A program made the translations under genes and the position numbers. DNA of 64,000 bases, taken from the NCBI RefSeq assembly GCF_004217145.1, contig NZ_SHKR01000016.1, forward strand, positions 248,001 through 312,000, given 5' to 3'. Under the pieces are notes generated by a model that was given only the letters and a program-made list of their open reading frames with translations, searched no databases and was not told the origin of the DNA. Origin of the DNA: Kribbella rubisoli. Lineage in GTDB: Bacteria > Actinomycetota > Actinomycetes > Propionibacteriales > Kribbellaceae. Of the stretch, positions 1 through 7,917 are shown in pieces (the first letter of the stretch is position 1; each line of letters opens with the position of its first letter).

Positions 1-488
1 TCGGCCACCGCGAGTACGGCGGCACCCAGCAGCGGACCGAGAACCGACCCAAGCTCCTGCACAGCCCCCACCACACCAAGCGGCAGACCGCGCCGATCGG
101 CCGGCCACAGATCAGCCACCAGCGCGAGCGTCGCCGGAACGAGCCCACCGCCGCCAACCCCCTGAAGAAACCGACCGGTTACCACCAGCGGCAGGTCATA
201 AGCACCAGCTGTGATCAGCGACCCGACCGCGAACAGCAGCAGCGCCCCGACGAGCACCGGCGTCCGCCCGACCACGTCCGCGATCCGCCCGATCAACGGC
301 AGTACGGCGATGTACCCGAGCAGGAAGCCCGAGATGATCGGCGCCGCCCGCTGCAACTCGTCCGCGGACAGCCCGACGCCGGCCATCATGTCCGGCAGCG
401 CCAGTACGACGACGTACGTGTCCGCCGCCGCGAAGGCCACCGCGATGGACGCCAGCGTCAGTCGCGTCCTCGCCGAGCTGTCGCTCAC
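1..488 (-). CDS. MFS exporter, N-terminal part (runs off the window)
   Basis: Reading the minus strand from GTG at 488 gives about 162 residues of a major facilitator superfamily transporter; the gene continues past base 1. The start reads VSDSSARTRLTLASIAVAF. An MFS helix 2-3 loop motif is visible (GRIADVVGRTPVL), followed by the helix 4-5 stretch GRFLQGVGGGGLVPATLAL. The GTG overlaps the stop codon of the upstream lipoprotein gene (GTGA), so the two are probably translationally coupled. An LprG-family lipoprotein next to an MFS pump matches the mycobacterial lprG/Rv1410c (P55) pair, in which the two act together in lipid export and drug tolerance. Substrate here is unknown. Confidence 0.85.
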   Translation of the reverse strand, partial: MSDSSARTRLTLASIAVAFAAADTYVVVLALPDMMAGVGLSADELQRAAPIISGFLLGYIAVLPLIGRIADVVGRTPVLVGALLLFAVGSLITAGAYDLPLVVTGRFLQGVGGGGLVPATLALVADLWPADRRGLPLGVVGAVQELGSVLGPLLGAAVLAVA

Positions 489-1189
489 GGCTTGGTGATC
501 TCTACCTTCTCGCCGTACTTGTCGAGGGTGACGTCGTAGCTGCTGGTGGCGCCGGAGTAGAACGGGCCGGTGATGGTGGCCGAGACGAGTTGCTTGGCGT
601 CCTTGTCGATCTTGAACGTGCTCGGGAAGTCCTGGTCCGCGGGCGCCTTCGGGAAGATGCCTTGCAGGTCCTTGCCCTGGACGGAGCCGGTGACCTCGGT
701 CAGCACCTTCGCGCCCTCGCGGGTCTCGCCCTTGATCTTCGGGTCCTTCATCGTCGGCAGGACCGCGGTCAGGCCCTTCGCCGGGTCCAGCAGGATCGCC
801 GGGTCAGGAGCGCCGAGCGAGGCCAGCTGGGACGGCGGAAGCTCGATGTAGCTGGGGGTGAACGACAGCTTCGCGTACACCTTGCTGCCGACCGCGACCA
901 CCTGGGCGTCGATCGGCGCACCGGCCGACCGCACCGTCAGCTTGCCCTTGAACGCGGGGGCGTGGGTCGCGACACCGTCGCCACTGGCCAGCGTCTGCGC
1001 GTTGTCCGGCAGGTCGCGGCCGGTGAGCACGATGTGCACGCTGGCCGCGTCGTCGATCGTCTTCTTGACGTCGGTGAGCAGCGCGACCGCGTCTCCGTTG
1101 GACTGCCCACCCCCGCCGGTGTCCTTCTTGTCGCTGCATCCGGCCAGCGCAAGTACCACGACCGCGCCGAGCGCGAGCAGTCTCTTCAC
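485..1189 (-). CDS. lprG: LppX/LprAFG-family lipoprotein (LprG-like)
   Basis: This 234-aa protein has a lipoprotein signal peptide with lipobox LALAGC and the acylated cysteine at residue 18, then a short Gly/Ser linker. The rest fits the LppX/LprAFG fold: an N-terminal part with TIDDAASVHIVLTG and a C-terminal end YDVTLDKYGEKVEITKP, which is typical of the family. Family members carry acyl lipids or lipoglycans in a hydrophobic cavity and sit on the outer face of the membrane. It begins 5 nt after the parC stop codon and its own stop overlaps the MFS start, so parC, lprG and the pump look like one transcriptional unit. The family call is firm; the lipid cargo is not known in an organism that probably lacks mycolic acids. 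Confidence 0.85.
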   Translation of the reverse strand: MKRLLALGAVVVLALAGCSDKKDTGGGGQSNGDAVALLTDVKKTIDDAASVHIVLTGRDLPDNAQTLASGDGVATHAPAFKGKLTVRSAGAPIDAQVVAVGSKVYAKLSFTPSYIELPPSQLASLGAPDPAILLDPAKGLTAVLPTMKDPKIKGETREGAKVLTEVTGSVQGKDLQGIFPKAPADQDFPSTFKIDKDAKQLVSATITGPFYSGATSSYDVTLDKYGEKVEITKP

Positions 1190-1194
1190 GAAGG

Positions 1195-4100
1195 TCAGCC
1201 TGCCAGATCAGCAGCGCACGCAGCGATCGGCTGCGCGACCGGCACGCCGGAACCGTCCCGGCGCGGGTCGATCGGCGGCAGATCCACCGGTGCGCCACTG
1301 CTCGCACTGGCCTTCACCGGCGCCGCACCGATGAAGCCGAGCAGCAGCCCGTCCTCACCCTTGAGCAACCGCTGGCAGCGCACACCGCCGGTCCCACGGC
1401 CCTTGCCCGGGTACTCGCTGAACGGCGTGACCTTCACCGCGCCGACCTCCGTCCCTGGCAGCGCCGACGACGAGCCCGCGATCGTGACGACCTGCGCCTC
1501 CCGGCCTGCGTCGATCGCGCCGAAGAACACGACCTTCGCCTTCGCGGCCAATCGGACACCGGCCATACCGCCCGCGGTCCGTCCCTGCGGCCGTACTGCG
1601 GACGCCGGGAAGTGCAGCAGTTGCGCGTCGGAGGTGATGAAGCACAGCTCCTCGTCGCCCGTGGTCAGCTCGACCGCGCCGATGACCTCGTCGCCGTCCT
1701 TGAGCCCGACGATCTCCCACGAGTCGCGGTTGCTCAGGTGGTCCGGCACGACCCGCTTCACCACGCCGCCCGTCGTACCGAGAGCGACACCGACCGACTC
1801 CGGGTCCATCGTGGTCAGCGCGAGCGCCTTCTCACCCGGCTCCAGCGACACGAACTCGGCGATCGGCGCGCCGCCCTGCAGGTTCGGTGCTGCGGCGGTC
1901 GTCGGTACGGCGGGAAGGTCGAGCGACTCGAGCCGGATCAGCCGGCCGGCGCTCGTGATCAGGCCGTACTGCCCACGGGCCGTGCTCTTGATCGCGGAGA
2001 CGATCGCGTCGTGCTTCGCGCGCGCCTCGCCGCCGCCGAACGGCTCGACCCCGTTCGTCCGGGCCAGCAGCCCGGTCGAGCTCATCAGGATCCAGCACGG
2101 GTCGTCGCTGACCTCGAGCGGCACGGCGGCTGTCTTGGTCGCGCCGGACGACTCCAGCAGCACGGTCCGTCGCGGGGTGCCGTAGGTCTTCGCGATCTCC
2201 GCGAGCTCGTCGGACACCGTCTTCTGCAGCAGCTTCGGGTCGTCGATGATCGCGGTCAGCGCCTCGATCTCGCGCTCCAGCTCGCCCTTCTCGGTCTCCA
2301 GCTCGAGCTTGGAGTACTTCGTCAGCCGGCGTAGCGGCATGTCCAGGATGTAGTTCGCCTGGATCTCGGACAGGTCGTAGATCTCGATCAGCCGGGACCG
2401 CGCCTCGGCCGAGTCGTCGCTGCTGCGGATGATCTGGATGACCTCGTCGATGTCGAGGATCGCGATCAGCATGCCCTCGACGATGTGCAGCCGGTCCTGC
2501 GCCTTCTTCCGGCGGAACTCGCTGCGCCGGCGGACCACGGAGTACCGGTGGTCGAGGTAGACCTCGAGGAGGGGCTTCAGGCCGAGCGTCCGCGGCTGGC
2601 CCTCGACCAGGCAGACGTTGTTGACGTGGAACGCGTCCTCGAGCGGGGTCAGCTTGTACAGCTGCTCCAGCAGCGCCTCGGGGACGAAACCGTTCTTGAC
2701 CTCGATCACCAGCTGGGTGCCGTGGGTCCGGTCGGTCAGGTCCTTGACGTCGGCGATGCCCTGCAGCTTCTTCGCCTGGACCAGCGTCTTGATCTTCTCG
2801 ATCACCTTCTCCGGGCCGACGGCGTACGGCAGTTCGGTGACCACGATGCCCTTGCGGCGCGGGGTGACGTTCTCGATCCGGGCGGTGGCGCGCATCTTGA
2901 AGCTGCCGCGGCCGGTCGTGTACGCGTCCTTGATGCCGTCGAGGCCGACGATCTTGCCGCCGGTCGGCAGGTCCGGCCCGGGCACGAACCGCATCAGGTC
3001 GTCGATGTCGGCGGTCGGCGTCTTGATCAGGTGCCGCAGCGCCTGGATCACCTCGACCAGGTTGTGCGGGGCCATGTTGGTGGCCATGCCGACAGCGATC
3101 CCGGTGGCGCCGTTGACGAGCAGGTTCGGGAAGGCGGCCGGCAGCACACCCGGCTCTTCCTCCTGGCCGTCGTAGTTCGGCTTGAAGTCGACGACGTTCT
3201 CGTCCAGGCCGGCCGTCATCGCCATCGCCGGCGGCGCCATCCGGCACTCGGTGTTGTGATTGACGAATCCACCGGCGAGGAACGAATGATCGTCGCTGTC
3301 CACCCGGATCGAGTAGACGGCTTCCGGTGCGCAGTCCTCGACCTTTGTCACTTCGACAAAGCGATAGCCGGAGTCCATGATCGGCGCGACCACGGAGAGA
3401 ATCTCAGGGTCCTTGAGCTTCGCGACGAGCAAGCTTCGATCGGCCTGCCAGCGCTCGAAACGATCGAAGTTGTGGTTGAGCAGCCAGCTCCTGCCCGTCC
3501 CGCGCACCGGATTGAGGGCGTCGCGTACGAAGTCCGCGACGTACGGTGCGTAGTCGCGGGTGAGGCGGTGGGTGTACCGAGGAGCGCGCTCGAGTAACGC
3601 GCGGAGCGTGTGTCGCTTCGCCGCGAGGAACCCGATCCGCTCGCTGAAGGCGTGGATGTTGTGCTGGCCGGAGATGACCAGTCGGTACTCGCCGCGCGAG
3701 TACTGCGTGAGATTGCTGTGTACGCCGAACTCAAGCAGCAGTTCCTGGAGTCCCGATGCCAGGGTCTCGCTGTAGGTCGAGTACTGGATCGTCATTGACG
3801 CGTCGTTGGCGCGGCGAATTCCGCCGTCGCCTTCGTAGAGCGCCATCAGGAACGCGCGTTTGAGTCCGACAGTGCCGTTCCAGACGGCCTCGGGAATGTG
3901 CTTGTCGGCCGCCTTGAAGCCAATCATGCTCGCGAGCGGGCTCTCCCGGAACGCGGTCAGGTTCTGGACATCGAGCTCGTGGATCGTGCGCTCCGACCGA
4001 GGAGCCTTCCGCGAGTACACGTAGCGCGGGCCGCCCACGACGGCGTCGTACGCTGCGAGTACGTACTCGAAGTACTCCGCGTCTGTGTTGTTGAAACCGG

Positions 4101-4905
4101 CGCGTTCGGTCGAGGCGAATCCTTCCGACACCCAGGCGCCGAACAGCGTGCCGAGTGTCATCTCGTGAGCCATCGGAACATCCGTCGCCCACGCGTTGCG
4201 CGCGAGGCACACCACTGTGCCGGGCTTCACCTCGTCGAGCCGCAGCCACTGGAAAATGGGTACACCGGCGACCGGCACGAGACACAACACCGGGTGGTTG
4301 TGACTGCCGCGGAGCGCATGGCCGCTCTTCGTCACCAGTTTCTTCACCGGATGTGTGCCGGAATTGAAGACTTTGCTTGCCTGGACGGGCTTGCCGTCCT
4401 TGTCGAGAACCTGCAGGTCCACGAAGGCCTCGGAGTTCTCCGGCAGGTTCACCAGGTCGGCGATCCTGGGAGAGCTGCCGTCGACAAGTCGCACCCGGGT
4501 GTCGCCGGTGAGGCAGTACCGCATCGCGGCCGGGCCGTCGTCGAGCGAGCCGAAGTTGCCGTGCGGGTCGATCAGCGGCACCCGCATCGACCAGGACTGG
4601 CCGGTCCGGACCAGGGCGTCGTAGATCGCGCCGTCGCCGTGCGGGTGGTACTTACCCATGACCTCACCGACGACGCGGGCGCACTTCACATGCGAGCGGT
4701 CGGGGCGGATGTTGTTCTCCGCCATCGAGAACAGGATCCGCCGCTGCACCGGTTTCAGCCCGTCCCGCGCGTCGGGCAGCGCCCGGGCGTAGATGACCGA
4801 GTAGGCGTACTCCAGGTAGCTGGTACGCATCTCGTCGGAGACGTCGATGTCGAGGATGCGCTCCTCGAAGTCTTCGGGTTCGGCGGTGCTGGTACGGCGT
4901 GCCAT
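1195..4905 (-). CDS. parC: DNA topoisomerase IV subunit A with an in-frame intein
   Basis: The 1236-aa reading frame is a type IIA topoisomerase A subunit. The N-terminal winged-helix region has YSVIYARALPDARDG, the tower region has LRRLTKYSKLE, and the C-terminal beta-pinwheel follows. The catalytic tyrosine is Tyr130 in AAMRY. An intein of 421 residues (Cys131 to Asn551) follows this tyrosine directly and the extein resumes with TECRMAPPAM, leaving a spliced protein of about 815 aa. I see no canonical gyrase box (QRRGGKG) in the C-terminal domain, and the N-terminus resembles streptomycete ParC, so I favour parC over gyrA. No gyrB/parE gene is adjacent. It is the first gene of a probable parC-lprG-MFS unit. 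Without splicing the enzyme should be dead, because the DNA-cleaving tyrosine is interrupted. Confidence 0.88.
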   Translation of the reverse strand: MARRTSTAEPEDFEERILDIDVSDEMRTSYLEYAYSVIYARALPDARDGLKPVQRRILFSMAENNIRPDRSHVKCARVVGEVMGKYHPHGDGAIYDALVRTGQSWSMRVPLIDPHGNFGSLDDGPAAMRYCLTGDTRVRLVDGSSPRIADLVNLPENSEAFVDLQVLDKDGKPVQASKVFNSGTHPVKKLVTKSGHALRGSHNHPVLCLVPVAGVPIFQWLRLDEVKPGTVVCLARNAWATDVPMAHEMTLGTLFGAWVSEGFASTERAGFNNTDAEYFEYVLAAYDAVVGGPRYVYSRKAPRSERTIHELDVQNLTAFRESPLASMIGFKAADKHIPEAVWNGTVGLKRAFLMALYEGDGGIRRANDASMTIQYSTYSETLASGLQELLLEFGVHSNLTQYSRGEYRLVISGQHNIHAFSERIGFLAAKRHTLRALLERAPRYTHRLTRDYAPYVADFVRDALNPVRGTGRSWLLNHNFDRFERWQADRSLLVAKLKDPEILSVVAPIMDSGYRFVEVTKVEDCAPEAVYSIRVDSDDHSFLAGGFVNHNTECRMAPPAMAMTAGLDENVVDFKPNYDGQEEEPGVLPAAFPNLLVNGATGIAVGMATNMAPHNLVEVIQALRHLIKTPTADIDDLMRFVPGPDLPTGGKIVGLDGIKDAYTTGRGSFKMRATARIENVTPRRKGIVVTELPYAVGPEKVIEKIKTLVQAKKLQGIADVKDLTDRTHGTQLVIEVKNGFVPEALLEQLYKLTPLEDAFHVNNVCLVEGQPRTLGLKPLLEVYLDHRYSVVRRRSEFRRKKAQDRLHIVEGMLIAILDIDEVIQIIRSSDDSAEARSRLIEIYDLSEIQANYILDMPLRRLTKYSKLELETEKGELEREIEALTAIIDDPKLLQKTVSDELAEIAKTYGTPRRTVLLESSGATKTAAVPLEVSDDPCWILMSSTGLLARTNGVEPFGGGEARAKHDAIVSAIKSTARGQYGLITSAGRLIRLESLDLPAVPTTAAAPNLQGGAPIAEFVSLEPGEKALALTTMDPESVGVALGTTGGVVKRVVPDHLSNRDSWEIVGLKDGDEVIGAVELTTGDEELCFITSDAQLLHFPASAVRPQGRTAGGMAGVRLAAKAKVVFFGAIDAGREAQVVTIAGSSSALPGTEVGAVKVTPFSEYPGKGRGTGGVRCQRLLKGEDGLLLGFIGAAPVKASASSGAPVDLPPIDPRRDGSGVPVAQPIAACAADLAG
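3253..4515 (-). other. Intein with LAGLIDADG homing endonuclease inside parC
   Basis: The coding block from Cys131 (CLTGDTRV, block A) to His550-Asn551 (FVNHN, block G), followed by Thr552, has the signature of a class 1 intein. Block B shows GSHNHPVLCLV with its catalytic His204. Two LAGLIDADG-like helices occur at residues 251-263 (LGTLFGAWVSEGF) and 350-363 (RAFLMALYEGDGGI), indicating a DOD homing endonuclease. The insertion point, right after the active-site tyrosine and before Thr, is the one used by the mycobacterial GyrA inteins such as Mxe GyrA. Hand counts of 60-nt blocks give about 58% G+C (3301-3360) and 63% (3841-3900) against 72% in flanking extein (2101-2160), consistent with recent acquisition. 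All splicing residues look intact. Confidence 0.93.
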
Positions 4906-4992
4906 GCGGGTCTACGAGCTCCTCGATCAAACCGGTACGACGCCGCGACGGTCCGGCGCCGTACCCATTGTCCCTGGTCAACGGCTGTTTCT

Positions 4993-5029
4993 GTGCTCAT
5001 GCCACGCCTCCGGCGCGGCGGGTCATGGG
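4993..5029 (+). repeat. Degenerate 5' fragment of the structured leader repeat
   Basis: The stretch GTG CTC ATG CCA CGC CTC followed by CGGCGCGGCGGGTCATGGGC matches the 5' part of the repeat at 13888 and 51057, encoding the same peptide start (LMPRLRRGGSW). Similarity stops after about 37 nt, and no matching 3' arm (GGGAGGCCCC-start codon) follows. The frame runs on to a TGA at 5095, inside the antisense of the ABC permease 3' end. No plus-strand gene begins here, so this looks like a decayed or truncated copy between parC and the ABC permease gene. Confidence 0.65.
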
Positions 5030-5070
5030 CCACGACCCACCCTTGCGCCGATCATCTCCGCGGTACCGGT

Positions 5071-7014
5071 CTACTCCATTACCGCGGAGGGCTGTGACCG
5101 GCGCAGGATGTACGTGGTCGGGGCCAGAGCGGACCCTATCGCCAGGATCAGACAAAGTCCGCCGATGCCCAGGAGCACACCCCACGGAACCGTGAACGGT
5201 ACGTCGGCCAGCCCCGCGTTCATCGCGTGCCGGATGAGGATCCCGACCGTCACCGTGATCGCCGTACCGAGACTCAGCGCGACCGCTCCGACCAGCGACG
5301 ACTCCCACAGCACCATCCGCCGGATCTGGGCCGGCGTTGCACCGAGCAGCCGTGAGGTGATGAACTCGTGCCGGCGCTGCAGACTGCCCATCAGCAGCGT
5401 GTTGGCGATCGCGATCGCGCTGTACAGCCCGGCCGGACCGAGCAGCAGGATCAGCCCGAGCTGGTTGCCCTTCCGTACGCCGGCCGCCTGGTCGGCCTCC
5501 CAAGCGGCGGCCAGCTGCGCATGCGGCAACTGCTGCACGAGGCTCGCCGGATCGACGCCGTCGGCGGGCAGCACGAACTGCCGCTCCGGCTCCGCCTTCG
5601 GTGCATGCTTGCGGGCCAGGTCGAGCGGTATGAGCAACGACGGGTTCACGCCGAACGCGTCCTTCACGATCGCCACCACCCGCAGCTTCACCGGCGTCCG
5701 ATCGACGAACACCAGCGGGATCTCGTCCCCGACCTTGTACCCCTCGAACCCCGACATTTCCTTGCCGATAGCAACCGTATTCCCGGTCAGCTGACGAACA
5801 TCTCCGGCCAGCGGAGTGAGGTCCCGGGTCTGCGTGGCGACCACCGGATCGATCCCCTCGACGTCCTCGAGTTCAGCGTCGTCCCGATCGATCCGCACCA
5901 TCTGAAGCGGTACCCCGGCATCGACCGCTTTCACTCCCGGGCCCGTAACCGGTGCTCCGCCGGTGGCGACGACGGGTGCGCGCACAGCATCACGGATCGT
6001 CGCCCCAGCACTGTCTGCGGCGAAGCTCAAGCTCAACACCATGGACCCGGCGACGGCGGATATCGCCAGGATGGGCGCGGCCAGCGACGCGCTTCGGCGT
6101 GGCGCGGCGACCACGTTGCTGCGGGCCAGGCGACCGGACACGTGGGTCCACGCCACCAGCGGGACGGCCCACAACCGCCCGACCACCGGTACGACGAGCG
6201 GCGCGAGCAGTGTCAGCGCGATCACCATCACCATCGGCGTGAACATCGCCAGCGGTACGGCGCCGTCGCCGCTCGACGGCCGGATCAGTGACAGCATCGT
6301 GATCGCGCCACCCATGAACAGCAGGCCGAAGATGATCCTGACCGGCCCGATCCGCGGCGGTTCCAGCGCAGCCTCCCGCAAGGCATCGATCGGCCCGACC
6401 CGACCGGCCCGCCGGGCGGCCGACCGCGCCCCGAGCATCGCGACCAACAGCCCCGCCGCGACAGCGATCGCCAGCGGCACCCATGGCGAGGCCGGCTCGA
6501 GCTTCACCGGCGCAAGCTCGGTGTACGACGCCTTGTCCAACAGCAGCGGGGTCGCGAGCTGAGCAGCGAGCGCACCGGTCACTGATGCGGCCAGCGCGAC
6601 GACCAGCGCCTCGCCGAGCACCATCCGGCGGATCTGACGCGGAGTCGCACCGATCAGCCGCAGCAGTCCGATCTCCTGACGCCGCGAGGCCACCGCGAAG
6701 GCGAACGTGCTGGCGATGACGAAGATCGTGATGAACCCGCTGATCGCCCCGACCATGTTCAGGACGACCTGCAGCCCCGAGACATCGGCGTCCGAGAACG
6801 GCACCCGGATCTGCCGAGGCGCTGCACCGTCGCCGCCCAGCGTGGTGACTGTGATCGCGGACGCGGCCGGCCCGCGGTACGCGATGGTCGCAGCTGTGGC
6901 CGTCGCAGCCAGCCCGAGCAGGAACACTCCGACCGCGAGCGCGACGAACGATCCGGCGTACAGAGACCGGTGGCGACTGACGGTCTGCCGGCTGAGGTAG
7001 AACAGCTGTGTCAT
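5071..7014 (-). CDS. FtsX-like ABC transporter permease
   Basis: This 647-aa membrane protein starts MTQLFYLSRQTVSRHRSLYAG and is the permease of a MacB/FtsX-type exporter. One FtsX unit has EIGLLRLIGATPRQIRRMV near residue 130, and the C-terminal unit repeats it as ITSRLLGATPAQIRRMVLWE, so the two FtsX domains are duplicated. A large extracytoplasmic segment separates them. The chosen ATG (7012-7014) overlaps the stop of the upstream ATPase gene in the form ATGA; longer in-frame extensions upstream run antisense to other genes and are not credible. The divergent two-component system suggests a stress- or antibiotic-responsive exporter, which is inference from context. Confidence 0.9.
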   Translation of the reverse strand: MTQLFYLSRQTVSRHRSLYAGSFVALAVGVFLLGLAATATAATIAYRGPAASAITVTTLGGDGAAPRQIRVPFSDADVSGLQVVLNMVGAISGFITIFVIASTFAFAVASRRQEIGLLRLIGATPRQIRRMVLGEALVVALAASVTGALAAQLATPLLLDKASYTELAPVKLEPASPWVPLAIAVAAGLLVAMLGARSAARRAGRVGPIDALREAALEPPRIGPVRIIFGLLFMGGAITMLSLIRPSSGDGAVPLAMFTPMVMVIALTLLAPLVVPVVGRLWAVPLVAWTHVSGRLARSNVVAAPRRSASLAAPILAISAVAGSMVLSLSFAADSAGATIRDAVRAPVVATGGAPVTGPGVKAVDAGVPLQMVRIDRDDAELEDVEGIDPVVATQTRDLTPLAGDVRQLTGNTVAIGKEMSGFEGYKVGDEIPLVFVDRTPVKLRVVAIVKDAFGVNPSLLIPLDLARKHAPKAEPERQFVLPADGVDPASLVQQLPHAQLAAAWEADQAAGVRKGNQLGLILLLGPAGLYSAIAIANTLLMGSLQRRHEFITSRLLGATPAQIRRMVLWESSLVGAVALSLGTAITVTVGILIRHAMNAGLADVPFTVPWGVLLGIGGLCLILAIGSALAPTTYILRRSQPSAVME

Positions 7015-7808
7015 CTCTTTCCCCACCCCACCGCCCCGGTCGGGGGCTCCAGGTCGCTCATGGCCGCGGCGATCTGCGTCGGCGTGGCGCGATCGAGGTG
7101 TCCGGCGAGCAGTCCGTCCGACAGGAACAGCACCCGCTCGGCGTACGCCGCGGCCACGGGGTCGTGGGTGACCATGACAACGGTCTGGCCGGCGCGGTCG
7201 GTTGCTTCTCGCAGCAGCCCGAGGATCTGCCGGCTGGTACCGCTGTCCAGCGCGCCGGTTGGTTCGTCGGCGAAGAACACCGATGGCTGGGTGATCAGCG
7301 CTCGTGCGATGGCAACCCGCTGCTGCTGACCACCGGACAGCTCCGCGGGCCTCCGCTTCGCCTTGCCATCCAGTCCGACCTGGTCGAGTACCCGGTGGAC
7401 GTCGTTCCGCGACGGCCGGCGTCCGGTCAACCGGAGCGGCAGCGCGACGTTGTCGTAGACGGTCAGCGACGGCAGCAGGTTGTACGCCTGGAAGACGAAG
7501 CCCATCTCCGCCCGGCGCAGCTTGGTCAGCTCGACCTCGCTCAGTCCACTCAGCGTCACTCCGTTGAGTACGACGGTGCCTGTGGTCGGCTGGTCGAGTC
7601 CGGCCGCGCATTGCAGCAGCGTCGACTTGCCGGAACCGGACGGGCCCATGACGGCGGTGAACGAGCCGCGGCCGAAGTGGTACGTCACTCCGCGCAGCGC
7701 GTCGACCGCTCCGGCCTTGGAGCGGTATGTCTTGGTGATGCCGTCCAGCAGCAGCGCGGGCGGCTCGATCGGCGCGACGGTCGGGTACGAGGGCGCGGTA
7801 GCGGTCAT
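7011..7808 (-). CDS. ABC transporter ATP-binding protein (MacB/LolD type)
   Basis: The 265-aa ATPase has Walker A GPSGSGKST (residues 55-63), the Q-loop in FVFQAYNLLP, signature LSGGQQQRVAIARAL, Walker B VFFADEPTGALD and the switch histidine in VMVTHDP. This is the lipoprotein-release/MacB subfamily, which pairs with FtsX permeases. The ATG at 7808 gives a compact N-terminus; an in-frame TTG at 7820 would add four residues, and neither has a strong Shine-Dalgarno. The stop codon overlaps the permease start. About 110 nt upstream, in the opposite direction, lies the sensor kinase gene. Confidence 0.93.
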   Translation of the reverse strand: MTATAPSYPTVAPIEPPALLLDGITKTYRSKAGAVDALRGVTYHFGRGSFTAVMGPSGSGKSTLLQCAAGLDQPTTGTVVLNGVTLSGLSEVELTKLRRAEMGFVFQAYNLLPSLTVYDNVALPLRLTGRRPSRNDVHRVLDQVGLDGKAKRRPAELSGGQQQRVAIARALITQPSVFFADEPTGALDSGTSRQILGLLREATDRAGQTVVMVTHDPVAAAYAERVLFLSDGLLAGHLDRATPTQIAAAMSDLEPPTGAVGWGKR

Positions 7809-7917
7809 AGAACCAGGCAACCGCGGAAGCGGGCGCGAAGCCCTGGCCCATGGTGGAGACCTGGAGTAGCGCGCACGCTACCGCCCAACAGGGCGGCCCA
7901 CCTCTAGTGTTGAGTGG

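Noticed and set aside
590..2185. 531-codon plus-strand frame
   Set aside because: Antisense to lprG and parC, with no recognisable domain.
5094..5195. Possible gene starting GTGACC after the degenerate repeat copy
   Set aside because: The frame closes after 33 codons and lies antisense to the permease 3' end; resemblance to the GTGACC starts of other copies is probably chance.
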